Counted from the stretch's first letter, positions 8,293-18,319 are shown. The stretch is 47,810 nucleotides of DNA from Ruminococcus flavefaciens FD-1 (GCA_000174895.1 ACOK01000101.1:1-47810); one strand, 5' to 3'. The notes: generated by a model from the letters alone, not told the origin. Numbers and translations: made by a program.

Positions 8293-8426
8293 TAATGTAG
8301 AAGAAAGTTTGGAGAATATGTAGTATCAAACCTTTTGTCGGACGCTGTATTGTATAAAATGAACATAGGAACTTTAAAAGCGTTCATAAAACCTTATTTA
8401 AAAATCTGCCGAACGCTGCTGCTTCA

Positions 8427-8459
8427 TAAAAAAGAACTGCACAGGTCCTGTGCAGTTCT
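8427..8459 (-). terminator. Intrinsic terminator of ireB
   Basis: Near-perfect 13-bp stem AGAACTGCACAGG / CCTGTGCAGTTCT (8433-8459) followed on the minus strand by six T. Confidence 0.9.
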
Positions 8460-8509
8460 GTAGGTCTTATTTAATTCTGTTCCTCTATGTCCAGAGGCAG
8501 AAACTGATG

Positions 8510-8755
8510 TTATGAATTGAGATATGATCTTACAAGCACCTGTAAGAGCTCGTCACGGTCAATATGACGGATAAGATTTCTTGCGTTATTATAGGTTGTT
8601 ATGTATGTCGGATCTTCTGAAAGTATATAGCCGACTATCTGATTTATCGGATTGTACCCTTTCTGGGTGAGAGCGTCGTAGATAGTCGTAAGATTCTTCT
8701 TCAGCTCTGCTTCTTTGTCCTCGTTGACAGTGAATGTCATTGTCTTGTCAAACAT
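8510..8755 (-). CDS. ireB: IreB family regulatory phosphoprotein (UPF0297/DUF965)
   Basis: This 81-aa protein has the diagnostic block [20 protein letters not shown] followed by [12 protein letters not shown] and a terminal [13 protein letters not shown]. In Enterococcus faecalis IreB is phosphorylated on N-terminal threonines by the Ser/Thr kinase IreK and limits cephalosporin resistance; the N-terminal TMTFTV here is consistent with such a site. The start was moved to the ATG at 8753-8755, which follows GGGAGG by 8 bases and gives the normal family length; the longer open frame to 8857 lacks a ribosome binding site. The usual neighbours ruvX and alaS are absent. It is transcribed alone from a promoter at 8889-8917 with a ~127-base leader. 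Confidence 0.95.
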   Translation of the reverse strand: MFDKTMTFTVNEDKEAELKKNLTTIYDALTQKGYNPINQIVGYILSEDPTYITTYNNARNLIRHIDRDELLQVLVRSYLNS

Positions 8756-8888
8756 ATTATCAGCCTCCCGATGTGGTATATATATGCAGCTCTGAGCCGT
8801 GGCTTTGGGTGGACACAGATCAAAGCAGTACTTCAAGTGAAACAAAATAGGAATCATACAAGAAGCTAAGGCAGGAATGCCTCTATTT

Positions 8889-8917
8889 ATTATAACTCAA
8901 AATCAGTTTCAATGCAA
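8889..8917 (-). promoter_or_regulatory. Sigma-A promoter of ireB
   Basis: Minus strand TTGCAT (8912-8917), 17-bp spacer, TATAAT (8889-8894). Confidence 0.75.
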
Positions 8918-8977
8918 GTAAATCAAAGGATTTTAGCTTATCTGACAGAATAGTCGGTTAACTTTTGGTGAATATGT

Positions 8978-9000
8978 ACAGGCGGTAAAATGCCGCCTGT
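8978..9000 (-). terminator. Hairpin after the DUF1540 gene
   Basis: ACAGGCGG..CCGCCTGT stem with a short loop, 7 bases after the stop codon. There is no clear U tract, so it may only stabilise the 3' end. Confidence 0.45.
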
Positions 9001-9007
9001 TCCGTGG

Positions 9008-9190
9008 TCAGCAGTCCATGCCCGTGCGCTTCATAAAGCTGTTGCAGTCGGTACATTCCGGAACGGTAGGATTATCCTCATGAGTACCCACGGAAATGCA
9101 GTCCAGCGAGCAGAAATCCTCTGTTACCAGATTGTGCCGGCACTGTGAAACTGTACATCTGATGTTTTCGTTTTTCTTTTTGCAGTCCAT
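9008..9190 (-). CDS. DUF1540 cysteine-rich small protein
   Basis: A 60-aa protein with the DUF1540 pattern: IRCTVSQCRHN near the start, then FCSLDCISVG and a C-terminal PECTDCNSF. Eight cysteines (residues 3, 12, 17, 27, 31, 46, 49 and 60) point to metal binding or disulfides; only the CxxxxCxHN and CxxC pairs are typical of the family. DUF1540 proteins are common in Clostridia, often as one or two short domains, and have no assigned function. ATG at 9188-9190 has AAGGAG 9 bases upstream. It appears monocistronic. Confidence 0.88.
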   Translation of the reverse strand: MDCKKKNENIRCTVSQCRHNLVTEDFCSLDCISVGTHEDNPTVPECTDCNSFMKRTGMDC

Positions 9191-9270
9191 TGTAGTAGTC
9201 TCCTTAAAAGATATTGCTCATATGAGCCGAGACTATTATATGCGCTGCAGAGGAAAATATTCATTATAAT

Positions 9271-9394
9271 GCATAATGCGTAATTGCAGTGTCAACTGAC
9301 GGTGATGAAATAATAATTATGAATAAACCAATTTACAATTCGTGAGCGAAGCGAACACATAAATTACGCATTACGCATTACGAATTACGAATTG
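9271..9394. repeat. Foldback repeat, TTACGCATTACG family (copy between DUF1540 and uvrA)
   Basis: The left arm GCATAATGCGTAATT (9271-9285) is the inverse of the right arm AATTACGCATTACG (from 9362), which is iterated as ATTACGCATTACGAATTACG. The interior carries GTGTCAACTGACGG and a small hairpin GTGAGCGAAGCGAACAC. The same architecture occurs at 12261-12403, with half copies at 15983-16045 and 18151-18203. It ends 15 bases from the uvrA stop codon. Confidence 0.7.
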
Positions 9395-9408
9395 AACTAT
9401 GCATCAGA

Positions 9409-12228
9409 TCAAAGGTACGGTTTCAGGTACTGTCCCGTGTAGGACTGCGGACACTGTGCCACTTCCTCGGGAGTTCCCTGTGCGACTACTGTGCCGCCGC
9501 CGTCGCCGCCTTCGGGGCCAAGATCAATGATATGATCGGCCACCTTGATGACGTTGAGATTATGCTCGATGACGAGAACGGTGTTTCCCTGATCGGTCAG
9601 TCTTTGCAGTACCTCGATAAGCTTGTGTACATCAGCGGTGTGAAGACCTGTTGTAGGCTCGTCAAGGATGTAGATAGTCTTGCCTGTGGAGCGCTTTGAA
9701 AGCTCCGTGGAAAGCTTCACACGCTGAGCCTCACCGCCTGACAGAGTAGTTGCAGGCTGACCTATTTTAATGTAGCCCAGTCCGACTTCCTGCAAAGTTT
9801 TCAGCTTTCGTGCTATCTTTGGGAGATGCTCGAAGAATTCAACTCCCTCGTCAACTGTCATTTCCAGCACATCGTAAATGCTCTTGCCCTTGTAGTGGAC
9901 TTCGAGAGTCTCACGGTTATAGCGCTTGCCCTTGCAGACTTCACATGGAACGTATATATCGGGGAGGAAGTGCATCTCTATCTTGATGATACCGTCGCCC
10001 TGACAAGCCTCACAGCGTCCGCCCTTGACATTGAAGGAGAACCTTCCGCTGGTGTAGCCGTGGGCACGGGCATCGGCAGTCTTTGCAAAAAGGTCACGGA
10101 TATCGCTGAACACGCCTGTATAAGTTGCAGGATTGGAGCGTGGAGTGCGTCCGATAGGGGACTGGTCGATGCAGATGACCTTATCAAGCTGGTCTACGCC
10201 CTCCATATCTGTGAACTTGCCGCACTTTGTCTTTGCACGGTTAAGCTTGGCGGCGAGGTGCTTGTAGATTATCTCGTTTACCAGCGAGGACTTGCCTGAG
10301 CCTGAAACTCCCGTAACGCAGATAAGCTTGCCGAGAGGTATTGATACATCGATATTACGGAGATTGTGCTCGGAGGCGCCGTGTACTGTCAGGAACTTTC
10401 CGTTGCCCTCTCTGCGCTTTTTCGGTACGGGGATCTTCTTTCTGCCGCTGAGATAAGCGCCTGTTATGGAGTCCTTGCATTTGAGCAGCTTGTCAACAGT
10501 GCCTGCGAAAACTACCTGTCCGCCGTTGACACCTGCGCCGGGGCCGATGTCCACGATATAATCAGCGGCAAGCATTGTGTCGTCGTCATGCTCTACTACT
10601 ATTAAAGTGTTGCCAAGATCACGGAGACGTTTTAGAGTAGCTATAAGCTTGTCGTTGTCACGCTGATGCAGACCTATGCTGGGCTCGTCAAGGATGTAGA
10701 GAACGCCCACAAGTGACGAACCTATCTGGGTCGCAAGGCGTATACGCTGGCTTTCGCCGCCTGAGAGAGTGCCTGACGAACGGGAAAGTGTCAGGTATTC
10801 CAGACCAACGCTTGCCAGAAATCCGAGGCGCTCCTTTATCTCCTTGATTATGCGCTCACCGACGAAGCTGTCATGCTTTGAAAGCTTCAGACCGTTGAAG
10901 AAGCTGAGGCTGTCCCTTACGGAAAGGTCGGTGAGACTGCTGATATTCTTGTCGCCGACAGTAACGGCAAGGTACTCGTCACGGAGCCTTTTGCCGTGAC
11001 ACTGGGGACACTCCACCTCGCTCATGTACTCGTCTATTTCAGCCTTTGACCATTCGCTGTTGGTCTCACGGTAGCGCCTTTCCAGGTTGTTGACAACGCC
11101 CTCGAAAGGGGACTGGTAGCTTCCGCCGCCCAGTGAAGCCGGACGTTTCAGGTCAAGGGGCTCGGTTCCTGTACCGTAAAGGAAAAGGTCAAGCTCCGAT
11201 TTTTTCAGCTTCTTAACGGGCTTGTCAAGGTCGATCCCGTACTTTTTAGCGATGGCATTGTAGTACATCGTAGCTACGGAAGTTTCGTCAAGACTGTTCC
11301 ATCCGCTGGCATTTATAGCGCCTTCGTTGATGGAGAGGTCCTTATTCGGCACGATGAGGTCGGGGTCTATCCTTCTGAACATACCAAGGCCGGTACACTT
11401 TGGGCAGGCTCCCATAGGATTGTTGAAGGAGAACATTACAGGCTCCAGCTCGCCGATACTGATATTATGTTCGGGGCAGGCGTAATTCTGGGAGAAAAGC
11501 ATTTCCTCGCCGCCTATAACGTCTACCATTGCCAGTCCGTCGGTGAGACGGAAAACAGTCTCAAGCGAATCGGTGATACGTGACTCGATACCCTCTTTTA
11601 CGATGATACGGTCAACGACTATCTCAATGTTGTGCTTCTTGTTCTTGTCCAGCTTTATCTCCTCGGTGAGTTCGTACATACTGCCGTCAACACGGACACG
11701 GACGAATCCCGACTTTCTTGCGGATTCCAGTTCCTTGGCGTACTGACCCTTTCGGCCTCTGACAATAGGTGCGAGAAGCTGCAAACGTGTGCCCTCGGGG
11801 AGCTCCATGATAGTATCCACCATCTGGTCGATGCTCTGCTGAGATATCTCTCTGCCGCAGACAGGGCAGTGGGGGACTCCGATACGTGCGTAAAGCAGAC
11901 GGAGGTAGTCGTATATCTCGGTAACGGTACCCACAGTTGAACGTGGATTTTTCGAGGTAGTCTTCTGGTCTATGGAAATGGCAGGGGAGAGACCTTCGAT
12001 GCTGTCCACATCGGGCTTTTCCATCTGTCCGAGGAACATACGGGCATAGGATGAAAGGCTCTCCACATAGCGGCGCTGACCGTCGGCATAGATGGTATCG
12101 AAAGCCAGCGATGACTTGCCCGAACCCGAAAGACCTGTCATAACGATGAGCTGGTCCCTCGGCAGTTCAAGATCGATATTTTTGAGATTATTGGCTCTTG
12201 CGCCCTTTATAACAATTTTATTTTTCAT
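9409..12228 (-). CDS. uvrA: Excinuclease ABC subunit A
   Basis: This 939-aa protein recognises DNA lesions as a dimer and loads UvrB in nucleotide excision repair. It has two ABC ATPase halves. First: Walker [15 protein letters not shown], zinc motif CPVCGREI, signature [14 protein letters not shown], Walker [14 protein letters not shown]. Second: Walker [15 protein letters not shown], zinc finger CEACQGDG ... CEVC, signature [11 protein letters not shown], Walker [13 protein letters not shown]. Length is the family norm. ATG follows AAGGAAA by about 5 bases. It lies 173 bases downstream of uvrB in the same direction; the gap holds only a foldback repeat, so cotranscription is likely. No convincing terminator follows other than the repeat at 9271-9394. 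Confidence 0.98.
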   Translation of the reverse strand: MKNKIVIKGARANNLKNIDLELPRDQLIVMTGLSGSGKSSLAFDTIYADGQRRYVESLSSYARMFLGQMEKPDVDSIEGLSPAISIDQKTTSKNPRSTVGTVTEIYDYLRLLYARIGVPHCPVCGREISQQSIDQMVDTIMELPEGTRLQLLAPIVRGRKGQYAKELESARKSGFVRVRVDGSMYELTEEIKLDKNKKHNIEIVVDRIIVKEGIESRITDSLETVFRLTDGLAMVDVIGGEEMLFSQNYACPEHNISIGELEPVMFSFNNPMGACPKCTGLGMFRRIDPDLIVPNKDLSINEGAINASGWNSLDETSVATMYYNAIAKKYGIDLDKPVKKLKKSELDLFLYGTGTEPLDLKRPASLGGGSYQSPFEGVVNNLERRYRETNSEWSKAEIDEYMSEVECPQCHGKRLRDEYLAVTVGDKNISSLTDLSVRDSLSFFNGLKLSKHDSFVGERIIKEIKERLGFLASVGLEYLTLSRSSGTLSGGESQRIRLATQIGSSLVGVLYILDEPSIGLHQRDNDKLIATLKRLRDLGNTLIVVEHDDDTMLAADYIVDIGPGAGVNGGQVVFAGTVDKLLKCKDSITGAYLSGRKKIPVPKKRREGNGKFLTVHGASEHNLRNIDVSIPLGKLICVTGVSGSGKSSLVNEIIYKHLAAKLNRAKTKCGKFTDMEGVDQLDKVICIDQSPIGRTPRSNPATYTGVFSDIRDLFAKTADARAHGYTSGRFSFNVKGGRCEACQGDGIIKIEMHFLPDIYVPCEVCKGKRYNRETLEVHYKGKSIYDVLEMTVDEGVEFFEHLPKIARKLKTLQEVGLGYIKIGQPATTLSGGEAQRVKLSTELSKRSTGKTIYILDEPTTGLHTADVHKLIEVLQRLTDQGNTVLVIEHNLNVIKVADHIIDLGPEGGDGGGTVVAQGTPEEVAQCPQSYTGQYLKPYL

Positions 12229-12260
12229 TTTTTTCCTTTCTTTTTTAATCAGGAATTTTT

Positions 12261-12403
12261 GAAATTCGGAATTCGGAATTCGTAATTCGGAATTAATGTG
12301 TCAGCTTTCGCTGACGGATTTAAATAATTAATAATTATACTTTTTTGATTTGTCCACGAAGTGGACACCGCAATTCCGAATTCCTCATTCCGCATTCCGA
12401 ATT
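12261..12403. repeat. Foldback repeat in the uvrB-uvrA gap, AATTCGGAATTCG family
   Basis: Inverted arms iterate AATTCGGAATTCG (12261-12294) and AATTCCGAATTCC (12372-12403). Between them are GTGTCAGCTTTCGCTGACGG and GTCCACGAAGTGGACACCG hairpins and an AT-rich middle. The layout matches 9271-9394, with arm sequence changed. The right edge includes the uvrB stop codon (12402-12404). Confidence 0.7.
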
Positions 12404-14360
12404 ACTGTGACAGTTCACGTATTTTGTCACGCAGATATGCGGCGTGTTCAAATTCAAGCATCTTTGCGGCATTCTTCATTTCTGCCGTAAGCTTTTCGAT
12501 AAGTGCCTGCTTGTCGGCAGCGGACATCTTCTTCTTCGCTGTGGACTTCTCCACCTTTGCCTTTGAGGTTATCTCCAGTACGTCACGGACATCCTTGATG
12601 ATGGTTTTCGGTACGATTCCGTGTTCCTCGTTGTATGCCATCTGCAAGCCTCTGCGTCGCTCGGTCTCGGTGATGGCTCTTTCCATTGAGCCTGTAACGC
12701 TGTCGGCATACATTATTACCTGACCTTTCGCATTACGTGCGGCACGGCCGATGGTCTGTATCAGGGAGGTCTCACTTCTCAGGAAGCCTTCCTTGTCAGC
12801 GTCGAGAATGGCGATGAGGCTGACTTCCGGGATGTCCAGACCTTCACGGAGGAGGTTTATTCCCACAAGAACGTCGAATACGCCGTTTCGCAGGTCCTTG
12901 ATTATCTCCATACGCTCGATGGTGTCGATGTCGTGGTGCAGGTAGCGGACTTTTACTCCCAGATTCTCATAGTAGGAGGTAAGGTCCTCCGCCATTTTCT
13001 TTGTAAGAGTTGTTACCAGTACACGCTCATTTCTTGCGGTTCTCTCGTTTATCTCGGAGAGGAGGTCGTCCACCTGTCCTGTTGTGGGCTTGACGATTAT
13101 CTCAGGGTCAACAAGTCCCGTAGGACGTATAACCTGTTCAACTATAGTATCGGTCTTTTCACGCTCGATCTGTCCCGGAGTAGCGCTGACGTAGATAGCC
13201 TGATGGATGTGGTCATTGAATTCATCGAAATTCAGCGGACGGTTGTCCATAGCGCTGGGCAGACGGAAACCGTAGTCCACAAGAGTAGTCTTTCTCGCAC
13301 GGTCGCCTGCATACATTGCACGTACCTGCGGCAGAGTTACATGGCTCTCGTCAACGATGAGGAGAAAGTCCTCGGGGAAATGGTCCATAAGGGTCTGGGG
13401 AGTGCTTCCCGCAGGTCTGCCTGCAAGGACACGGGAGTAATTCTCAACGCCCGAACAATAGCCCACTTCACGGAGCATTTCCATGTCGTAGTGGGTGCGC
13501 TGTTCGATACGCTGAGCCTCGATGAGTTTGTTGTTCTGCTGGAAATAGTCGATTCTTTCCGCAAGTTCACGGTCTATCTCGGTGAGGGCGGCTTCAAGCT
13601 TATCGTCGCCGACAACATAATGTGAAGCAGGGAATATAGCCGCATGGGACACAACGGCCTTGACTTCGCCTGTTACAACGTTTATCTCGGAGATACGGTC
13701 TATCTCGTCACCGAAATATTCCACACGGACAGCCGTATCGCTTGACATGGCAGGGAATATCTCCACCACATCTCCGTGAACACGGAAACGGTTTCTCTCA
13801 AATGCTATATCGTTTCTCTCGTAGCGTATCTTCACAAGTTCATCGATAAGCTGATCACGGGGTTTTTCTGCGCCCTGACGGATGGAAACGCACATTGAGC
13901 GGTATTCCTCGGGGCTTCCGAGGGAGTAGATGCATGATACCGACGCAACTATTATAACGTCCCTGCGCTCGGCAAGGGCAGTAGTAGCCGAATGTCGGAG
14001 TTTATCTATCTCGTCGTTGATGGACGAGTCCTTCTCGATGTAGCTGTCAGTGCTTGGGACATACGCCTCAGGCTGATAGTAGTCGTAATATGAAACGAAA
14101 TACTCAACAGCATTGTCGGGGAAAAACTCGCGGAATTCCGAGCAGAGCTGTGCGGCGAGTATCTTATTATGAGCGAGGACGAGGGTAGGCTTGTTGACTC
14201 TTGCTATGACATTAGCCATAGTGAAGGTCTTTCCCGAACCTGTAACGCCGAGGAGAATCTGCTCCTTCTTGCCTGATTCAAGTCCTTGTACAAGTTTATC
14301 TATAGCCTGCGGCTGGTCGCCGGCAGGAGCGTAGTCTGAGTGTAAAACGAATCTATCCAT
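12402..14360 (-). CDS. uvrB: Excinuclease ABC subunit B
   Basis: The 652-aa helicase-like subunit verifies damage and recruits UvrC. Motifs: Walker [11 protein letters not shown] (about residues 39-48), the beta-hairpin [21 protein letters not shown] region that inserts between strands, DESH box (LLIVDESHV), motif VI region QTIGRAARN, and the C-terminal UVR UvrC-contact motif near residues 615-650. Length is normal. ATG at 14360 has TAGGAG 6 bases upstream. The promoter at 14445-14473 has a good -10. Its stop codon coincides with the edge of a repeat. Confidence 0.98.
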   Translation of the reverse strand: MDRFVLHSDYAPAGDQPQAIDKLVQGLESGKKEQILLGVTGSGKTFTMANVIARVNKPTLVLAHNKILAAQLCSEFREFFPDNAVEYFVSYYDYYQPEAYVPSTDSYIEKDSSINDEIDKLRHSATTALAERRDVIIVASVSCIYSLGSPEEYRSMCVSIRQGAEKPRDQLIDELVKIRYERNDIAFERNRFRVHGDVVEIFPAMSSDTAVRVEYFGDEIDRISEINVVTGEVKAVVSHAAIFPASHYVVGDDKLEAALTEIDRELAERIDYFQQNNKLIEAQRIEQRTHYDMEMLREVGYCSGVENYSRVLAGRPAGSTPQTLMDHFPEDFLLIVDESHVTLPQVRAMYAGDRARKTTLVDYGFRLPSAMDNRPLNFDEFNDHIHQAIYVSATPGQIEREKTDTIVEQVIRPTGLVDPEIIVKPTTGQVDDLLSEINERTARNERVLVTTLTKKMAEDLTSYYENLGVKVRYLHHDIDTIERMEIIKDLRNGVFDVLVGINLLREGLDIPEVSLIAILDADKEGFLRSETSLIQTIGRAARNAKGQVIMYADSVTGSMERAITETERRRGLQMAYNEEHGIVPKTIIKDVRDVLEITSKAKVEKSTAKKKMSAADKQALIEKLTAEMKNAAKMLEFEHAAYLRDKIRELSQ

Positions 14361-14444
14361 AAAAACTCCTATCAGTTTTCCGTGGTTTGTTTGTGCTTAG
14401 CGGAAGCGGCTGTTTCAATAACAGACCACTCATAGCTAACAACT

Positions 14445-14473
14445 ATTATAACACATATATTTAATAAAATAAA
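14445..14473 (-). promoter_or_regulatory. uvrB promoter with strong -10
   Basis: Minus strand TATAAT (14445-14450) preceded by TGTGT; the -35 (TTTATT, 14468-14473) is weak. A possible LexA-like half site (CGAAC on the plus strand at 14491-14495) lies ~20 bases upstream. Confidence 0.55.
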
Positions 14474-14567
14474 CCCCTTTTGCAGAAAATCGAACATATT
14501 TTCTTCTTTTAACTGATAGACTGTGTATCACACGAATTTCACCCTCTGAAAATGACTTTATTTATGG

Positions 14568-14621
14568 GATATCACAAAAAAGCCCTCCATCTACTTTACA
14601 AGCCGTGCGTTTTGTGATATC
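14568..14621 (+). promoter_or_regulatory. Inverted repeat upstream of the amino-acid binding lipoprotein
   Basis: Perfect 12-bp arms GATATCACAAAA (14568-14579) and TTTTGTGATATC (14610-14621) around a 30-base loop, ending 68 bases before the start codon. It could be a paired operator or an RNA stem. The rest of the 14361-14688 gap holds the uvrB promoter region and nothing else recognised. Confidence 0.5.
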
Positions 14622-14688
14622 ATTGTCATTGTCGGTGCAGAGCCGATAAAACGTAATTATATGACGACAGGAAAGGAAATGGGATATT

Positions 14689-15622
14689 ATGAGATCTACA
14701 GCATTAAGAAAGTTTCTGGCAGGCCTTATAAGGTGCATCAATGATGACAGTATCATGCGCTTGCTCAAACAACAACACTGAAAGCTCAACAGACAGCACA
14801 TCATCTTCAGCTGCTGAGGAAACAACAGCCGCAGCAGAAGAAGAGGAGACTACAGCTGCCGAGGAGTCATCATCAGAGGAGAGCGAAACTCCTGCTGCTG
14901 AGGGCGATCAGTCACTTCAGAATATACTCGACAAGGGCGAGCTGGTACTCGGTCTTGACGCAAGCTTCCCTCCTATGGGATTCACTGACGAGAACAACGA
15001 GATCATCGGTTTCGATATCGACGTGGCTCAGGAAGTATGCAACAGAATGGGCGTTGAACTGGTAAAGCAGCCTATCAACTGGGATACAAAGGAAGAGGAC
15101 CTCAAGGTGGGCAAGATCGACTGTATATGGAACGGTATGTCTATCAATCCTGCAAGAGCAGAGGCTATGAACCTCTCCGACCCATACATGAAGAACGAGA
15201 TGATCTTCGTTGTTCCTGCTGACAGCGAAGTAAAGTCAATGGACGATCTTGAGGGCAAGACTGTAGGTGTACAGACAGGCTCAACAGCTCAGGAAATTCT
15301 TGAGGCATGGGACAAGTTCGACACTATCACAGAGTCACCTCTTGAGGAAAACGTTACAGCACTCAGCCAGATGGAACTTGGCTTCTCTGACGCTGTATTC
15401 CTTGATTCTGTAGTTGCAAACTACTTTATCACATCCAACAACAAGGACTACGTAGTTCTTGACGGCAACCTTGAAGCAGAGGAGTATGCAATAGGATTCC
15501 GCAAGGAAGATCAGGCGCTCCGTGACGAGGTTCAGAAGACACTCAGCGAAATGAAGGCTGACGGCGCACTTGGCGAGATATCAACAAAGTGGTTCGGCAG
15601 CGATGTAACTACAGTTCAGTAA
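14689..15622 (+). CDS. Amino-acid ABC transporter substrate-binding lipoprotein (SBP_bac_3), signal peptide frameshifted
   Basis: The mature part is a family 3 solute-binding protein (polar amino acid/cystine class): KGELVLGLDASFPPMGF, then IIGFDIDVAQEVCNRMG, NGMSINPARAEAM and KTVGVQTGSTAQEI. It captures an amino acid outside the membrane for an ABC importer. A lipobox TVSC is present. The ATG at 14689 (AAAGGAAA upstream) gives MRSTALRKFLAGLI, then an extra A near 14729-14731 shifts the frame; removing it yields GASMMTVSC, a complete lipoprotein signal. As read, only an internal start at 14741 is open, which would lose the signal peptide. No permease or ATPase genes adjoin. A Ser/Thr/Glu-rich linker follows the Cys. 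Confidence 0.85.
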
Positions 15623-15635
15623 GTTCAGAGCTAAG

Positions 15636-15661
15636 GGACGTCCTTCGGGGCGTCCTTTTTT
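15636..15661 (+). terminator. Terminator of the substrate-binding lipoprotein gene
   Basis: GGACGTCC-TTCG-GGGCGTCC stem with a TTCG tetraloop, then six T; 14 bases after the stop codon. Confidence 0.92.
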
Positions 15662-15664
15662 GTT

Positions 15665-16045
15665 GAAAATATCCGCCCCTACATTTGGCCTTACCATTTG
15701 TAGGGAACGCCGCCCTCGGCGTTCCACAAGCGACAATTCCGGCTGCGGTGAAATGGAACGGCGAGGGCGCCGTTCCCTACACATTGGGACATCATATATC
15801 ATCGTTATCCACGGACGCACAATGTGCGCCCCTACATTTTGCCTTGACATTTGTAGGGGAGGGCGCCCTCGCCCTCCCGAAAGTTTTGTACGAACCGACG
15901 GGAGCCCGAGGGCGGGCTCCCCTACATACACGACCGCACATATCATCATTTATCCACGGGCGCACGGAATGCGCCCCTACAATTTTGATCCGTCCACGCA
16001 GTGGACACCACAATTACGCATTACGCATTACGAATTACGCATTGA
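15665..16045. repeat. Array of small palindromic GTAGGG repeats plus a half foldback repeat
   Basis: The 495-bp gap is filled by consecutive palindromes: a GTAGGGAACGCCGCCCTCGG unit near 15701 and its inverse near 15752-15780, GCGCACAATGTGCGCCCCTAC near 15817, GTAGGGGAGGGCGCCCTCGC at ~15852, a GGGAGCCCGAGGGCGGGCTC unit at ~15900, and GCGCACGGAATGCGCCCCTAC at ~15960. At 15983-16045 comes a GTCCACGCAGTGGACACC hairpin with iterated ATTACGCATTACG, the right half of the foldback family at 9271. Open frames across it are repeat artefacts. Confidence 0.75.
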
Positions 16046-16055
16046 ACAAAAGCCC

Positions 16056-16084
16056 TTGATTAAAGCAGAAAAGTGTGGTATAAT
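16056..16084 (+). promoter_or_regulatory. Sigma-A promoter of the ABC-F gene
   Basis: TTGATT (16056-16061), 17-bp spacer, TATAAT (16079-16084), 33 bases before the start codon. The leader is too short for an antibiotic-sensing attenuator. Confidence 0.75.
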
Positions 16085-16117
16085 CAACAATGACTATTAT
16101 GATAAAGGAAGATAAAA

Positions 16118-18043
16118 ATGCTTGCAAGCCTTATAAATATAAATAAGTATTACAACGGCAATCAGGTTCTGAACAATGTTTCGCTGACCATCGACGAGAA
16201 CGACAAGATAGGTCTGGTGGGCAACAACGGCTGCGGAAAGTCCACACTGCTGAAGATACTCACAGGTTCTGTTGATCCCGACCGCACCACCGAAAAGGAC
16301 GGCATAGTCTCACTTGCGTCCAAGACGACTATCGGCTACCTCGAACAGATGGGCGGTCTTAACTCCGAAAACACTGTCATCGAGGAGATGAGAAGCGTTT
16401 TTGCGCCTATCCACCGTGCTATCGACCGTCTCCGTGAGATCGAGATAGAAATAGAAATGGGCGATAACTCTGCCGCTGACGAGTATCAGCAGCTTTCTTC
16501 ATGGGTGGAGGCAAACGACGGCTACAACACCGATGTGAAGATACGCACCATCCTCAACGGCATGGGCTTCACAGGCGATGAGCTGAACCGCACAGTTTCG
16601 GGATTCAGCGGCGGCGAAAAGACAAGACTCTGCATTTCCCGTCTGCTCCTTGAAGAGCCCAATCTCCTAATCCTCGACGAGCCTACCAACCACCTTGACT
16701 TCAAGACTATCATGTGGCTGGAGGACTACCTCCGCAGCTACAAGGGGGCAGTGCTGATAGTATCACATGACCGTTACTTCCTCGACCGCCTTTGTACGTC
16801 CATCTGCGAGATAGAGCGTGGAACTCTTACACGCTACAAGGGCAATTACACCGCTTTTGTGCGTCAGCGTGAGGAGAACGATGCCCGCCGTGAAAAGGAA
16901 TACGAGATGCAGCAGAAGCAGATAGCCCAGATGGAGGACTATGTTGCAAGGAATCTTGTACGTGCGTCCACTACGAAAATGGCGCAGAGCCGCAGAAAAC
17001 AGCTTGAAAAGATGGAGCGTATCGAGAAGCCGTTCCATGATACAAAGTCTGCGAAGATACGCTTTACATACGGAGTTGAACCTCCGCTGGATGTGCTGAA
17101 AGTCAAGGGAGTGGATATCTCCGTTGGTGACGGCGCAGCGAGAAAAACTCTCGTTGACAACATAGATTTTGAAGTCCGCAGAGGAGAAAAAGTCGGTATC
17201 ATCGGCGATAACGGCATAGGAAAGTCAACTCTGCTGCGAATCATACAGGAGCAGCTTCCTCATAAGGGACTGGTGCGCTGGAACAGCAATATCAAGATAA
17301 GCTATTTTGAGCAGGAAAGCACTAACCTCAACAAGGAACTTACCGTTATGGAGGAACTCCACAGCCGCTATCCGTCAATGTCGGAACTGGAGGTAAGAAG
17401 TCTCCTTGCACAGGTAAGACTTATCGGCGAAAACGTTTTCAAGGAAACGGGAGTCATCAGCGGCGGCGAGAGGGCAAAGCTTTGTTTTGCTATCATGATG
17501 CAGGAGCACGGCAATGTCCTTATTCTCGATGAGCCGACAAACCATCTTGACCTCAGCTCAAAGGAAGCCATTGAAGAAGCGCTTCAGGAGTACACGGGAA
17601 CTATCATATTCGTATCCCATGACCGCTATCTGCTGAGCAAGATAGCTGACAGACTCATTGAACTCACTGACGGCGGATACCGTGAGCATAACTACGGTTT
17701 CGAGAAATATCTGGATGTTCTCCGTGATGAGCAGGCAGAGCAGAAGCGTATCGCTGATGCCGAGAAATTTGCAAAGGCTGCCGAAGCTGCAAAGGATAAG
17801 CAGGTCAAGACCTACCGCAGCAAGCAGCAGAGAAGTGCCGATGCTGCACGTAAGAACGAAATGCGACGCCTTGAAAAGGAGATCGACGAATTACAGGCAA
17901 AGATAGACGCTCTTTCCGAGGAGATAACCAAGGAAGAAGTCTACAGCGACTATGAACTGATGAACAGCAAATGCGCCGAGATAGACGCTCTGAAGCAGAA
18001 AATGGACGAAAACTTCGAGCTTCTTATCGAAATGGAAGGATGA
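16118..18043 (+). CDS. ABC-F family ATP-binding protein (YdiF-like)
   Basis: The 641-aa soluble protein has two ABC ATPase domains and no membrane part. Domain 1: Walker A GLVGNNGCGKST, signature FSGGEKTRL, Walker B LLILDEPTNHLD. A charged interdomain linker (about residues 250-310, REENDARREKEYEMQQKQ) is the P-site tRNA interaction motif region. Domain 2: GIIGDNGIGKST, ISGGERAKL, VLILDEPTNHLD. A Lys/Glu-rich C-terminal coiled coil (about 545-640) is typical of the Uup/YdiF branch. ABC-F proteins bind the ribosomal E site and assist stalled translation; some protect against antibiotics. Nothing here marks it as a resistance type. ATG follows AAGGAAG. It is monocistronic. Confidence 0.92.
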   Translation: MLASLININKYYNGNQVLNNVSLTIDENDKIGLVGNNGCGKSTLLKILTGSVDPDRTTEKDGIVSLASKTTIGYLEQMGGLNSENTVIEEMRSVFAPIHRAIDRLREIEIEIEMGDNSAADEYQQLSSWVEANDGYNTDVKIRTILNGMGFTGDELNRTVSGFSGGEKTRLCISRLLLEEPNLLILDEPTNHLDFKTIMWLEDYLRSYKGAVLIVSHDRYFLDRLCTSICEIERGTLTRYKGNYTAFVRQREENDARREKEYEMQQKQIAQMEDYVARNLVRASTTKMAQSRRKQLEKMERIEKPFHDTKSAKIRFTYGVEPPLDVLKVKGVDISVGDGAARKTLVDNIDFEVRRGEKVGIIGDNGIGKSTLLRIIQEQLPHKGLVRWNSNIKISYFEQESTNLNKELTVMEELHSRYPSMSELEVRSLLAQVRLIGENVFKETGVISGGERAKLCFAIMMQEHGNVLILDEPTNHLDLSSKEAIEEALQEYTGTIIFVSHDRYLLSKIADRLIELTDGGYREHNYGFEKYLDVLRDEQAEQKRIADAEKFAKAAEAAKDKQVKTYRSKQQRSADAARKNEMRRLEKEIDELQAKIDALSEEITKEEVYSDYELMNSKCAEIDALKQKMDENFELLIEMEG

Positions 18044-18058
18044 TCTCAGAAAGCAGAG

Positions 18059-18203
18059 AGTAGGGAACGCCGCCCTCGGCGTTCCACAATGTAGGGACGG
18101 ATATCATCTGCCTGAACACACATGAAAAACAAATCGTGTGTGTTTGTTGTATTCGGATCCGTGAGCGTCAGCGAACACATTAATTACGCATTACGCATTA
18201 TGT
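18059..18203. repeat. Palindromic repeat, hairpin and half foldback repeat between ABC-F and scfA
   Basis: TAGGGAACGCCGCCCTCGGC at 18061 matches the 15.7 kb array. An AACACACATG / CGTGTGTGTT hairpin follows (18116-18145), then GTGAGCGTCAGCGAACAC with iterated ATTACGCATTACG (18151-18203), matching the right half of 9271-9394. Confidence 0.65.
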
Positions 18204-18237
18204 AAAAAAATTCCATAGGATTTTTTTCATAAAGGTC

Positions 18238-18266
18238 TTGCATTGTATCGGGAAATGTGGTATAAT
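18238..18266 (+). promoter_or_regulatory. Strong sigma-A promoter of scfA
   Basis: TTGCAT (18238-18243), 17-bp spacer ending in TGTGG, consensus TATAAT (18261-18266). Confidence 0.85.
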
Positions 18267-18319
18267 GTATTCAATGACTATGCGGAGACGTTCCGCAAAT
18301 ACCTACGGAGGATAATAAA

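Noticed and set aside
12933..13625. 230-aa open frame on the plus strand
   Set aside because: Shadow of uvrB; no similarity and no ribosome binding site.
15665..16118. Open frames of 120-150 aa on both strands
   Set aside because: They run through palindromic repeats and translate to repeated Pro/Arg/Gly stretches.
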